A DNA stretch of 64,000 nucleotides, from positions 1-64,000 of the forward strand of contig NZ_FNCA01000003.1 of NCBI RefSeq assembly GCF_900100715.1. The letters run 5' to 3'. The position numbers and the translations under genes are program-made. The stretch's first letter is position 1; each line of letters opens with the position of its first letter. The stretch comes from Methanolobus vulcani. GTDB taxonomy: Archaea; Halobacteriota; Methanosarcinia; Methanosarcinales; Methanosarcinaceae. Of this stretch, positions 8,224 to 17,483 are shown piece by piece. The notes below the pieces were generated by a model. That model saw nothing but the letters and a program-made list of their open reading frames with translations. It was not told where the DNA came from and did not search any database.

Positions 8224-9285
8224 TTGAATTTTGGAATGATACTAATATGGATATCCTTCATCTGTGGACTGGGTGCCACATTTGCCTCAATAAGATATAA
8301 TTTGAATTCTGACCAGAGATCAGGAATACTGACAAAAAAACTGGAAATACTCTGCACGCTTGCCGTCACACTCTCATCCATGATCCTCATTATACACCTG
8401 TTGAGTGTGAACGCATCCTACGAATACGTGTATAATCACTCAAGCACCGATCTTTCATGGTTCTATCGCATTTCAGCATTCTGGGCAGGCCAGCAGGGTT
8501 CACTACTGCTCTGGGCGTGGGCGATCCTTGTGATGCTTATGTTCGTGCGATATACCGGACACACAAAGGAACTTTCAGAATCAAAGTTAATGGATATCAC
8601 CACAATGGTGACCATGGCAATTGTTTCTGTATTCCTGATACTGCTTGTAATTGACAATCCTTTTTCAGCTTTCAGGGTTCTGCCAACAGGTTCCATAGAA
8701 CCAACTAACTGGAATCCTTTTGCAACACTCTATAATGTGCCCTACGGCCAGGGAATGAACCCTCTCCTGAGAAACCCATGGATGGCTGTCCACCCCCCAA
8801 TGCTCTTCCTGGGATATGCAGCTTTTACCATTCCATTTTCTGCTGCCGTTGCCAACCTTATCACAAAAGACAATCGCTGGACACTAATATCAAGAGACTG
8901 GATGAGAATTGCATGGCTATTCCTGACACTTGGAATCGGTCTTGGAGGATTCTGGGCATACGAAGTGCTTGGATGGGGGGCATGGTACTGGACCTGGGAC
9001 CCCGTAGAAACATCTTCTCTTATACCATGGATAACTGCAACAGCATATCTTCATGCGCAATCACGTACAAAGTATGGAGAATATGGATTCCTGGCACCAT
9101 TTATGGCAGTGGTATCTTTTATTCTTGTTATATTCGCAACCTTTGTAACAAGAAGTGGCATCTGGGCTTCTGTACACTCATGGCAGGACTTCACAACAGA
9201 AGGACTGGTCATAGCCATATTCCTGGTACTTCTTACAGGAGGTAGTATATTCCTTCTGGGTAAGAGATATCTGGACGAAAATTGA
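8224..9285 (+). CDS. Cytochrome c haem-lyase CcmF, N-terminal half with WWD domain
   Basis: 353 residues. It starts at a TTG (8224) preceded by AGAGGTGAT inside the end of the upstream gene. The haem-handling WWD motif WGAWYWTWDPVETSSL lies near residues 250-265. Other CcmF/CcmC-type signatures are FWAGQQGSLLLW near 83-94, HPPMLFLGYAAFTIPF near 190-205, and FVTRSGIWASVHSW near 305-318. The protein ends just after the next span, exactly where full-length CcmF would continue into the product of the upstream gene. The two proteins probably form one haem lyase for c-type cytochromes. No other ccm gene is in view. Confidence 0.85.
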   Translation: MNFGMILIWISFICGLGATFASIRYNLNSDQRSGILTKKLEILCTLAVTLSSMILIIHLLSVNASYEYVYNHSSTDLSWFYRISAFWAGQQGSLLLWAWAILVMLMFVRYTGHTKELSESKLMDITTMVTMAIVSVFLILLVIDNPFSAFRVLPTGSIEPTNWNPFATLYNVPYGQGMNPLLRNPWMAVHPPMLFLGYAAFTIPFSAAVANLITKDNRWTLISRDWMRIAWLFLTLGIGLGGFWAYEVLGWGAWYWTWDPVETSSLIPWITATAYLHAQSRTKYGEYGFLAPFMAVVSFILVIFATFVTRSGIWASVHSWQDFTTEGLVIAIFLVLLTGGSIFLLGKRYLDEN

Positions 9286-9328
9286 AAAGGAAAAAGTAAC
9301 AGATAATTGCTTTAGAGCATTTGTCATT

Positions 9329-10108
9329 CTATTTTTTTAAGGCATGAACATTCAGACGTCTGAAATATTCAAAATAGGTTCCATCTTCCTGCTCAGCTAT
9401 CTTTTTTGCTTCTTTGATAACGCGCTTTGCGAAAAGAATAGCCTTATCCTCCGGGAGAAAAGATACAAAAGGAACAAGACTTGGTTGGTTTATCCATCCA
9501 ACATAAGATTCTTCATCAGGAAAATTGCGATCAGCGTTCTCTATCCACACACGGATGCTTTCAAAGCCTGCCTCGATAAGCAATTTTTCGTATTCTTCAA
9601 CACCGGGTATGTACCAAGGCCACTCAAATGAACTGAAATCATCCTTGAATTCCGGAGAATCCATTATTTCTTTAAGGACTGGAATCAGATTCATACAATT
9701 ACCTTCACCCGCAAACTGTACTCTCATGATTCCGCCACTTTTCATTGAGCGATTGATCTGACGCAAAGCAAGAGAATGATCTTTCACCCAATGAAGAGCA
9801 GCGTTTGAGAACACAACATCGAACTCATCCTCAAGGTCCATCCCGGTAATGTCACACAATAAGAAATCCATATTGCCTTTCTTGTGCTTTTTTGCCTGTT
9901 TAAGCATAGAAGGTGAACTGTCAATACCAGTTACTTTTCCATCCGGAACCTTTTCTGCAAGTTTTGCGCTGAGAAGACCATTGCCGCAACCAAGATCAAG
10001 GATGTGTTCATTGCCTTTCAGGGCAAGCTCATCCATTACTTTGCTGCCCCACTCCTGTTGTGGTGCTGAAAATTTCTCGTACTTCTCACCATCAAATCCC
10101 TTTTTCAC
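9329..10108 (-). CDS. SAM-dependent class I methyltransferase
   Basis: 259 residues. The Rossmann-fold methyltransferase motifs are clear: motif I LDLGCGNGLLSAKLAE near residues 38-53, an acidic residue after the next strand (TGIDSSPSML), and FDVVFSNAALHWVKDH near 95-110. The overall pattern resembles trans-aconitate/malonyl-type small-molecule methyltransferases, but the substrate cannot be read from sequence. The GTG start at 10108 has a G-rich site 6 bases upstream. It is convergent with ccmF and follows xseB on the same strand by 27 bases. Confidence 0.85.
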   Translation of the reverse strand: MKKGFDGEKYEKFSAPQQEWGSKVMDELALKGNEHILDLGCGNGLLSAKLAEKVPDGKVTGIDSSPSMLKQAKKHKKGNMDFLLCDITGMDLEDEFDVVFSNAALHWVKDHSLALRQINRSMKSGGIMRVQFAGEGNCMNLIPVLKEIMDSPEFKDDFSSFEWPWYIPGVEEYEKLLIEAGFESIRVWIENADRNFPDEESYVGWINQPSLVPFVSFLPEDKAILFAKRVIKEAKKIAEQEDGTYFEYFRRLNVHALKK

Positions 10109-10135
10109 AGAAATCCCCCTTAATTTTGGATGATC

Positions 10136-10441
10136 TTATTCTTCAATAAAGGTCTCAGTCTTCAGATTGCCATTCTCTTCTATCAGAATCTCGATCTTTC
10201 TTTCAGCTTTGGATAGTTTCTGGTTGCAGATCCTAGCAAGTTTCATGCCACGCTCAAATAGTCCCAGACTCTGATCAAGGGTCAATTGTCCTTTTTCAAG
10301 TTTCTCAACCAGAGATTCAAGTTCTACAAGGGAATCTTCAAAACTTATAGTCTCTGAATCTTCCAATCCGCTCATAAGATCACTCATCTGGCGCTTCCCA
10401 ACATCTGTCCTTTCTTCAGAACCTTTCCCAGTTCCTGCCAT
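10136..10441 (-). CDS. xseB: Exodeoxyribonuclease VII small subunit
   Basis: 101 residues. The core SFEDSLVELESLVEKLEKGQ followed by LTLDQSLGLFERGMKL is the XseB signature, a helical hairpin that wraps the large-subunit coiled coil. The ATG at 10441 is preferred because AGGAG lies 9 bases upstream; an in-frame TTG at 10450 is too close to it. About 20 extra residues precede the core compared with short bacterial XseB. It follows xseA by 24 bases, so the two subunits are co-expressed. The enzyme degrades single-stranded DNA to oligonucleotides and is mainly a bacterial protein. Confidence 0.9.
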   Translation of the reverse strand: MAGTGKGSEERTDVGKRQMSDLMSGLEDSETISFEDSLVELESLVEKLEKGQLTLDQSLGLFERGMKLARICNQKLSKAERKIEILIEENGNLKTETFIEE

Positions 10442-10465
10442 AAACTTCAACTCCTATTTTCAGCT

Positions 10466-11668
10466 TTATTTCCTTTCTCTGGCCTTACCCGTTACTTTGC
10501 ACTCTAGTGTACCATCTATTAACCTTACATCCACCAATTCATCGGTTTCCACGTCATCAACACGTCTGATCACAGCATGATCCTCATTTTTCAGAGCAAT
10601 ACTATATCCACGTTCAAGAGTGTTCAAAGGACTTACTGCATTCAGTCTGCCTGCAAGTCCACTAAGTGAAGCATACCTGGATTCCATTGCCCTCCCAAAA
10701 GCCATTTCCATTCGGGAACCCATCTCATCGATCCTCTGCATATCACGCCGCACAATTTCAGCAAATCTTTCCGGCTCTATGCGGGAATAAAGATACTCAA
10801 CATGATGCCGTCTGTCAGCAATAAGATGTATTGCTGCCTGTTGCATACGTGATGAAACAGATTCAACATGTTTTTTCAGGCCAGTCTTTTCAGGAACTGC
10901 AATTTCAGCTGCAGCAGATGGAGTTGGTGCTCTTACGTCCGCCACAAAATCTGAAATGGTATAATCTGTTTCATGTCCCACAGCAGATATAACAGGAATC
11001 TCGGAATCAAATATGGCTCTTGCAACAAGCTCTTCATTAAAGGACCAAAGGTCTTCCAAAGAGCCGCCACCTCTTCCCACGATAATCACATCTACATCGG
11101 TCTGGTTTAGATATTCAAGGGCTTTTACAATACTCCCTGCAGAGTTCTCACCCTGAACTATCGCAGGACTGAGCAGGACGTCAACAGGGAACCTGCGCCT
11201 GAGCACATGAAGTATGTCATGAATTGCTGCTCCGGTCGGTGACGTAATAACACCAATTCTGGAAGGATATTGAGGAATCTTCTTCTTGTGAACAACATCG
11301 AACAGACCTTCCTCCTGTAACCTGTTCCTGAGCTGTTCATATGCTTTGTAAAGCTCACCGATACCATCAGGACGCATATCAAGAACCCTAAGCTGATACT
11401 GACCTCGGACAGTGTACACGTCAACAGTTCCGAACACAAGGACTTTCATTGAGGATTCTGGTTCGAATTTCAGGGTCCTGTTGGTCATCCTGAAACTCAC
11501 GCAGCTTATCTGCGCGTTCCCATCCTTAAGTGTGAAATAATAATGGCCGGAGCTATGTTTCGTCAGGTTCGATATCTCACCGCGAACCCACACCTGCGAT
11601 AGTTGCGGATCGTTTGTCAGAACCTTTTTTATGTGCTCATTTAGCTGTGATACGGTGTATATACCCAT
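10466..11668 (-). CDS. xseA: Exodeoxyribonuclease VII large subunit
   Basis: 400 residues. The N-terminal OB-fold begins YTVSQLNEHIKKVLTNDP, with VWVRGEISN and YYFTLKDGNAQISCV, as in bacterial XseA. The nuclease core has GVITSPTGAAIHDILHVL, VDVIIVGRGGGSLEDLW and PVISAVGHETDYTISDFVAD near residues 140-245. A helical region and a C-terminal beta segment (NTLERGYSIAL) complete the family layout. The start ATG at 11668 is preceded by GGAGGT at good spacing. Its length is slightly below the bacterial norm (about 440-450). The pair was probably gained from bacteria (inference). Confidence 0.93.
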   Translation of the reverse strand: MGIYTVSQLNEHIKKVLTNDPQLSQVWVRGEISNLTKHSSGHYYFTLKDGNAQISCVSFRMTNRTLKFEPESSMKVLVFGTVDVYTVRGQYQLRVLDMRPDGIGELYKAYEQLRNRLQEEGLFDVVHKKKIPQYPSRIGVITSPTGAAIHDILHVLRRRFPVDVLLSPAIVQGENSAGSIVKALEYLNQTDVDVIIVGRGGGSLEDLWSFNEELVARAIFDSEIPVISAVGHETDYTISDFVADVRAPTPSAAAEIAVPEKTGLKKHVESVSSRMQQAAIHLIADRRHHVEYLYSRIEPERFAEIVRRDMQRIDEMGSRMEMAFGRAMESRYASLSGLAGRLNAVSPLNTLERGYSIALKNEDHAVIRRVDDVETDELVDVRLIDGTLECKVTGKARERK

Positions 11669-11899
11669 ACAGACCTCCGGTCTTTTAAGAGAATATGCTC
11701 CGGGAGTATTAAAACCAGTGGGAAGTAATGTGAAAGTATTGTATTAACGCTTGTTGCTGATATTTTCCCCCCGATACCTTCTGACAGCAAATATTTCTAA
11801 AAAATAAGTTTGTAAATAAGTAAATAGTTAAAATTTAATTTAGAAAAGTTTTAATATGTTCGTTTTTCATTTGAAAAAAGTTCATAGGTGGTGAAAAAC

Positions 11900-14569
11900 G
11901 TGGTACTGAAAAAAAGAAAAACTACCTGCATAGTGAATAGTGATCTAAATGACAATTCTGACGCGATAACAGATGTCATTGACTATCCGCAAATGCAAAT
12001 GGTCTTACCTGAGGAAAAGATGATAATTGCAGGCATTGTTGCCGCAAACGATCAAGAGAAAGATAAGACTAAAAATATGGTGAGCAAACTGGTTGGCAGA
12101 TTCAGCATTCTGGCTGGAAAGAAAGCGCAGCAGGATGAGATCTGCCCTTACAGATCCAAAGTAAACAGAAACAGCAGGAATATAACAATAGATTGCAGTG
12201 AATGTGAACACGGGTCCAGCCTGCAAAACGAACATTGCAGGAAGAATATTTTTGATATATTAAGAAAAGAGCCTGCTGTTGAGAGACTTACGCTTGCAAA
12301 ACTCTATGAAAGAGATTACGAAGGAAGATCTCTGGCTACAATTTATCACATGGCAGGCTTGCAGGACAAACTTATACCATACAGAAATTCCAGATTCACA
12401 AGTGAAAGCTGTGACAATTCCAGTCTCTGCAAAAAAGAGCACACCAGAATAATGGATTCAATCATTTCGGCTGCTGGAACTGATCCGTTAAAGACCTGTT
12501 ATTCAATTGAGAAACTGGTAGTATATAATGAAAAAAAAGACAGCTGCTTTGATATCCGGCATGAGTGTTCGATCTGCAGAAAGAGATTTCTCAACACTTT
12601 GCTGGAAATGAAAGCATTATCCGGACGAATAACCAGTAATATCAGGGCAGGAACTGCGAATTCCATGATCTGCTACATAAAGGCAGATGGTATAAGTGAC
12701 GAAAAATGTGCAATAGATTATGAGAGCCAGCTGCGTTCTTATGTCAGGCCTCCCTTTTCAACATCCCGAATATACACAGAACCACCTGACAATACTCTTT
12801 TCCTTGAATGTTATGACATCAGTTATCAGGATGAAAGACGACTGCCGGTAAATATCTACCAGCTGACAGACCGCCCGGAGAAAATGTACATCATCAATCC
12901 TGTGGAGTATTCGCTTGAGGAAAAGGAACTGAAACTAATAGAAAGGATCAGGATGAAAATGATAACTCACCGGCCTGCAGACTTGCAGTTCGCAGACCCG
13001 GGAAGTTCAAGAGAATATTTTCGCAGGCTTAGTAAACAGTTCCTGTATGAAGAAAAAGATGTAGAGGATATACTTACTGATCCTGCAAAGGTGAAACTCT
13101 GCTGCGACTTGCTCACTAAATATACAACAGGACTTGGCATCCTTGAGGATTTGCTGTCTGACGAGAGAGTTACAGATGTTTATGTAAATGCACCTGCGGA
13201 CCTGAATCCTGTTCATGTAGTGCTTGATGGAGAGGAATGTATTTCCAACATTTATCTGTCACAAGAAGATATGGAATCCATGGTTTCAAGGCTGCGTTCG
13301 ATAAGTGGAAGACCTTTTGGTGAAGCTACTCCTGTTCTTGAAATGTTTCTCAGGGAGTATGGAGTGAGAGTATCTGTTATCGGTGATCCTCTTAGTGCAA
13401 AAGGTATAGCTTATGCTTTCAGAAAACATGCAAAAGACCCGTGGACATTACCAAAACTCATCAACAAGGGTTCCATCTCACCACTTGCTGCAGGGCTTCT
13501 GAGCTTTATCATGGACGGCCAGGCGTCAGTGCTGGTTGCCGGTGGCGTAGGAGCTGGAAAGACCTCACTCATGTGTGCACTACTTTTGGAAATGCCACAG
13601 AAATACCGCATGATAACAATAGAGGACACACCGGAGATACCCATTGAAGAACTTCAGGAAATGGGATGGAAGGTGCAGGGACTTAATTCACAGTCAGCCA
13701 TAATGAAATATGGTGTGGAGATCGAACCGTCCGTTGCTTTACGTGCTTCCCTGAGGCTTGGTAGTTCATCACTTATTATGGGAGAAGTAAGGGGACCTGA
13801 AGTGGCAGTGTTGTACGAGGCTATGCAGGTTGGTGCGGCAGGAAACTCTGTCATTGGTACGATTCACGGATCTTCTACAGATGCAGTGTACGAAAGGATA
13901 GTCAACACCCTGGAAGTTCCTCCTGCATCATTCAAGGCCACCGATGCTGTGATAGTTTGCGCTAATACTAGACTCTCAGGTAGCATGACAATGAAAAGAC
14001 GTGTTATGCAGGTTGCAGAGGTTAACGAGAAATGGGATGAGAACTCTGGAAAGGTTTTCTCTGATATACTAAGCTACGATGCTTCAACTGACAGAATTGT
14101 GCCATCCGACCTCATGGACAGAGGCCAATCTGTCCTCATTGGAAAAATTGCAGATAAATGGGGCATATCCATGGATGATGCTGCTATGAATATCCGCATG
14201 AGAGCAATGATCAAAGGAAAGATAGCAGAGTTTGGACTGGAGCAGCCTCATCTGCTTGAGGCTAAGAATGTGGCAACAGCTAACAATATGTTCTGGGTGC
14301 TCATGGACAAAGAGATCACAGAACCAGATAGAATGAACTACCAGAGAGTCTATGATAGGTGGTATGAATGGTTCAGTTCATTTGCAGGAAGGAAAGATGA
14401 TACTGGAGAGAGGTCAAATGAAAGCAACGAGAGAGACATTGAAAGTGATGCGAACACTCTTTCGGAAAAAATGGCTGCACTCTCTTTTGATGATATTATT
14501 CCAGATGGACCCTGTGACCTGATCACGAATGAAGATTACTTCACAGAAGGTGGTCAGACTGTACAGTGA
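11900..14569 (+). CDS. Type II/IV secretion-pilus ATPase (GspE/TadA-like) with long N-terminal region
   Basis: About 889 residues. The C-terminal ATPase has Walker A GGVGAGKTS near residue 548, ITIEDTPEIP, and a Walker B-type LIMGEVRGPEV near 628, then TIHGSS: the hexameric ATPase family that powers archaella, pili and secretion. The 'GILEDLLSDERVTDVYVNAP' N2-type segment precedes it. The first ~350 residues are unusual, with Cys groups (C-x16-C-x2-C-x10-C near 82-113, another cluster ending HECSICRKR) that may bind metal. GGTGGTGA lies 5 bases before the GTG at 11900; a GTG at 11888 is also in frame. It overlaps the membrane platform gene downstream, but no pilin gene is nearby. Confidence 0.85.
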   Translation: MVLKKRKTTCIVNSDLNDNSDAITDVIDYPQMQMVLPEEKMIIAGIVAANDQEKDKTKNMVSKLVGRFSILAGKKAQQDEICPYRSKVNRNSRNITIDCSECEHGSSLQNEHCRKNIFDILRKEPAVERLTLAKLYERDYEGRSLATIYHMAGLQDKLIPYRNSRFTSESCDNSSLCKKEHTRIMDSIISAAGTDPLKTCYSIEKLVVYNEKKDSCFDIRHECSICRKRFLNTLLEMKALSGRITSNIRAGTANSMICYIKADGISDEKCAIDYESQLRSYVRPPFSTSRIYTEPPDNTLFLECYDISYQDERRLPVNIYQLTDRPEKMYIINPVEYSLEEKELKLIERIRMKMITHRPADLQFADPGSSREYFRRLSKQFLYEEKDVEDILTDPAKVKLCCDLLTKYTTGLGILEDLLSDERVTDVYVNAPADLNPVHVVLDGEECISNIYLSQEDMESMVSRLRSISGRPFGEATPVLEMFLREYGVRVSVIGDPLSAKGIAYAFRKHAKDPWTLPKLINKGSISPLAAGLLSFIMDGQASVLVAGGVGAGKTSLMCALLLEMPQKYRMITIEDTPEIPIEELQEMGWKVQGLNSQSAIMKYGVEIEPSVALRASLRLGSSSLIMGEVRGPEVAVLYEAMQVGAAGNSVIGTIHGSSTDAVYERIVNTLEVPPASFKATDAVIVCANTRLSGSMTMKRRVMQVAEVNEKWDENSGKVFSDILSYDASTDRIVPSDLMDRGQSVLIGKIADKWGISMDDAAMNIRMRAMIKGKIAEFGLEQPHLLEAKNVATANNMFWVLMDKEITEPDRMNYQRVYDRWYEWFSSFAGRKDDTGERSNESNERDIESDANTLSEKMAALSFDDIIPDGPCDLITNEDYFTEGGQTVQ

Positions 14570-16496
14570 GAACTGGTACTACCATGGATGTAAATTCATA
14601 TCTGCAAACTTCAACTGGCTGTTAAAAGACCTTGATTCATTCCGGCGAAAAGCTGACAATTCAACCAGCGAGGAATACAGGAATGCAATGGTCTACACTG
14701 GCATGGGACTTGAGCCTTATGAAACAGTTATGTTTTCCTATGTTGCGGCTGCCTGTGCACTTGTAAGCATACTGATATTTGATTATTTCCTGTTCAGGAT
14801 AACAAGCTTTGAAAGCTCAACATTGCATGCAGTTATCGTATTGAGCCTTTTGTTTCCCCTGGCCGTGATGCTTTACACTAGCGAGTATATCAAGCTTCAT
14901 GCAAAATGGATGAAGGTAAGCTCTCTAGGAGATATGCCGGAGATAGTGAGCTATCTGGTAATGTCCATGAAACTTGTGCCGAATATGGAAGTAGCCATCA
15001 GATTTGCCGCTGAGAATTCCGGCAGACCACTTGCAAAAGACCTGAAGAAAATGATATGGAACCTGCATGTAAGGGAATATCGTGGAATTGATGATGCGAT
15101 CCTTGAATTCTCAAATCTCTGGGGCAAGGACAGTGAATTCTTCAAAAGGGCATTACACCTCATTAAAAGTTCAACCAGCGAACCTGATGAAGCACAGAGA
15201 ATAATCACGCTGAACAGGTCTCTTGACCTTGTGCTTGAAAGTACGAAGAACCTGATGGACAGCTTTGCATCCAAACTTAAAACGCCCACTTATGTGCTTT
15301 ACTCAGTTTTCATCCTGATACCCCTTGCACTTGTGGCACTCATGCCTGCCATAACAGTTGTGGGTATAAAGTTTGGAATAGGTACACTTGTGATAGTGTA
15401 CGACGTTGTCCTGCCACTCTTCACATTCGCCTATGCGGAATATATACTCATGCAGCGACCTGCTGCATTCATACCACAGAATATTCCTGACAGCCACCCG
15501 GGACTTGAAGGTATCAAAAAAAGAAAACGTGAATCATTGATACTTTCCTTGTCCATTGGTCTTTTGATATCCTCACTCGGATATATATTAATCCTCAAAG
15601 GAAATCCATGGAATATTGTTTCTACCAATACACTTGAAGGAATAATCCCGCCTACGCTCTTTGTGATATGGGGGATTGTATTTGCAGTGGCAATCTATCT
15701 GAACATCAGCTACGCCCCATACAAGAAAATAAGAGACGAAATACGCAAGATGGAGAATGAGTTCTCAGATGCACTCTTCATTCTTGGAAGAAGGATATCA
15801 GAAGGAAGATCTGCAGAAGAGGCGTTCATACACACTGCAAGCACCATGGAAGGATCAGATATTGCGCCAGCATTTGAAAGAATATCATTGAATCTGATGA
15901 ATATGAGAACAGATGTTTACTCTGCAATATTTGATGAGAATTTCGGGGCTTTCAAAGACATATACTCAGAAAGGATAAAGACCACGATGAAACTGCTTGT
16001 GGAAAGCACTCATAAAAGCCATGAGATAGCAGGTGTTGCAATTGTAAAACTTGCAGACCACTTGAAGGAGCTTCAGAATGTGGAACTCAATATCAAACAA
16101 TCATTATATGACATGACTTCTACCATGCGTTCAACTGCGGCAGTCTTCGCGCCACTTATAGCTGGTGTCACCATCGCACTTTCTGAAGTCATAGCAAAGA
16201 TACTTCAGAATATATCTGACAGCATCAGGAGACTTCCTGAGAATTCACTACCCGGACCTGCACAAATATCACCCGATAATCTGAACCAGTCCATACCCTC
16301 TGATCTTTTCATGTTTGCGATAGGGATTTACATCATACTAATAACCGTTATATTGATACGATTTTCAGGAACAATAGAATATGGCGGAGATAAATCACAA
16401 TTGCGATATGAGATTGGGCAGATACTTCCAGTGACAATAATTGTCTTTACAGTTTCAACCATATTCTCAAGGATCATTTTCAGGGGAATGATATGA
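14529..16496 (+). CDS. Type II secretion/pilus membrane platform protein (GspF/TadC-like)
   Basis: About 655 residues with two T2SSF-type halves. Hydrophobic spans include VAAACALVSILIFDYFLF, VFILIPLALVALMPAI, LPLFTFAYAEYILM, LSIGLLISSLGYILIL, FAPLIAGVTIALSEVI, FAIGIYIILITVILIRF and a final pair at the C terminus. Cytoplasmic helical stretches such as DMPEIVSYLVMSMKLVPNM and FSDALFILGRRISEGRSAEE are the family's signature segments. It overlaps the ATPase gene by about 40 bases, so the two are translationally coupled and form the motor and its inner-membrane platform. The exact start is uncertain because no good ribosome binding site precedes 14529. Confidence 0.85.
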   Translation: MKITSQKVVRLYSENWYYHGCKFISANFNWLLKDLDSFRRKADNSTSEEYRNAMVYTGMGLEPYETVMFSYVAAACALVSILIFDYFLFRITSFESSTLHAVIVLSLLFPLAVMLYTSEYIKLHAKWMKVSSLGDMPEIVSYLVMSMKLVPNMEVAIRFAAENSGRPLAKDLKKMIWNLHVREYRGIDDAILEFSNLWGKDSEFFKRALHLIKSSTSEPDEAQRIITLNRSLDLVLESTKNLMDSFASKLKTPTYVLYSVFILIPLALVALMPAITVVGIKFGIGTLVIVYDVVLPLFTFAYAEYILMQRPAAFIPQNIPDSHPGLEGIKKRKRESLILSLSIGLLISSLGYILILKGNPWNIVSTNTLEGIIPPTLFVIWGIVFAVAIYLNISYAPYKKIRDEIRKMENEFSDALFILGRRISEGRSAEEAFIHTASTMEGSDIAPAFERISLNLMNMRTDVYSAIFDENFGAFKDIYSERIKTTMKLLVESTHKSHEIAGVAIVKLADHLKELQNVELNIKQSLYDMTSTMRSTAAVFAPLIAGVTIALSEVIAKILQNISDSIRRLPENSLPGPAQISPDNLNQSIPSDLFMFAIGIYIILITVILIRFSGTIEYGGDKSQLRYEIGQILPVTIIVFTVSTIFSRIIFRGMI

Positions 16497-16604
16497 ATTC
16501 GGGGAAATAGCACGTAATGAAGGAAAATTTGAAAGATAATTATCATATATCAACTGCCGCAAGATTAAAGCTGCTTTAATGCTCTTTTTTATATAGGTGC
16601 TATT

Positions 16605-17177
16605 ATGAAAAGATCAATCGGAGCAAAGACACTGGCATACCCTACTCCCGCATGGCTTGTAGGAACTTATGACATGTTCGGAAAAGCAAATGCTATGACT
16701 GCCGCCTGGGCAGGAATATGTTGCTCAGACCCCCCATGTATCAGCGTATCCTTAAGAAAGGCGACATACAGTTATGCCAATATCATGGAAAAGGAAGCTT
16801 TCACCATTAACATTCCGTCTGAGAACTATGTCAAAGAAACGGATTATTTTGGAATCGCAAGTGGCAGGGATGAGGACAAGTTTGAAAAAATGGGACTTAC
16901 ACCTGTTAAGAGTGATGTCGTGTATGCACCATACATAGAAGAATTCCCTGTTGTTCTTGAATGCAAGCTGGTACAGAGCTTTGAACTTGGGCTTCATACT
17001 CAATTCATAGGTGAGATCATGGATATCAAAGCAGATGAATCTGTACTGGACGAAAAAGGAAATCCTGTGATCGAAAAGATAAAACCTATCATCTATTCAC
17101 CTGAAAGAAGTTATTACGGACTTGGTGAGTTACTGGGTAAGGCATTTTCCATTGGCATGGAAGGAATAAAAAAGTAA
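16605..17177 (+). CDS. Flavin reductase family protein (flavoredoxin-like)
   Basis: 190 residues with the split-barrel FMN-binding fold of the flavin reductase/flavoredoxin family. Signatures are [14 protein letters not shown] near the N terminus, [20 protein letters not shown] near 28-47, and [20 protein letters not shown] near 65-84, followed by the [12 protein letters not shown] segment. Such proteins bind FMN and move electrons between ferredoxin-type donors and diverse acceptors. AGGTG lies just before the ATG. It is convergent with a small 2x4Fe-4S ferredoxin gene that could supply electrons (inference). Confidence 0.85.
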   Translation: MKRSIGAKTLAYPTPAWLVGTYDMFGKANAMTAAWAGICCSDPPCISVSLRKATYSYANIMEKEAFTINIPSENYVKETDYFGIASGRDEDKFEKMGLTPVKSDVVYAPYIEEFPVVLECKLVQSFELGLHTQFIGEIMDIKADESVLDEKGNPVIEKIKPIIYSPERSYYGLGELLGKAFSIGMEGIKK

Positions 17178-17209
17178 GTTGATGGCTAATCGGTTCTGGA
17201 ACATGGAAC

Positions 17210-17395
17210 TTATTCCATGTATACCAGAGCTTTATTAGGACATATATTCACGCATTTCATACAAAGATCGCATTTTCCATGGTCAACATTAACAAAACCG
17301 TTGATCCTGTAAAGTGCCCCATTAGGACAAATATTCTCACATTTACCGCATTTGCGGCAACCTATTGAGACAATAAAACCATCTCTTTCTTCCAT
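17210..17395 (-). CDS. Small 2x[4Fe-4S] ferredoxin-type protein
   Basis: At least 61 residues from the ATG at 17395. Two cluster-binding repeats are clear: CRKCGKCENICP and CDLCMKCVNICP, each C-x2-C-x2-C-x3-C, as in bacterial-type ferredoxins. The frame stays open upstream to 17581, but that would overlap the divergent radical SAM gene. A start in the basic stretch around 17396-17470 is possible and would add a helix (FKDILLQRVKAYLRF). The gene is convergent with the flavin reductase and divergent from the radical SAM gene, so it may donate electrons to either (inference). An 8-bp palindrome (17201-17220) spans the stop. Confidence 0.7.
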   Translation of the reverse strand: MEERDGFIVSIGCRKCGKCENICPNGALYRINGFVNVDHGKCDLCMKCVNICPNKALVYME

Positions 17396-17483
17396 CAGAA
17401 CAGATAAACGTTTGAATCTTAGATAAGCCTTAACCCTTTGAAGTAAAATATCCTTAAATACAAGCAGGTTATAGAAAGCCCTG

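Noticed and set aside
17201-17220. Palindrome ACATGGAA-CTTA-TTCCATGT between convergent genes
   Set aside because: Could be a bidirectional terminator, but neither side has a T-rich run; left as a note.
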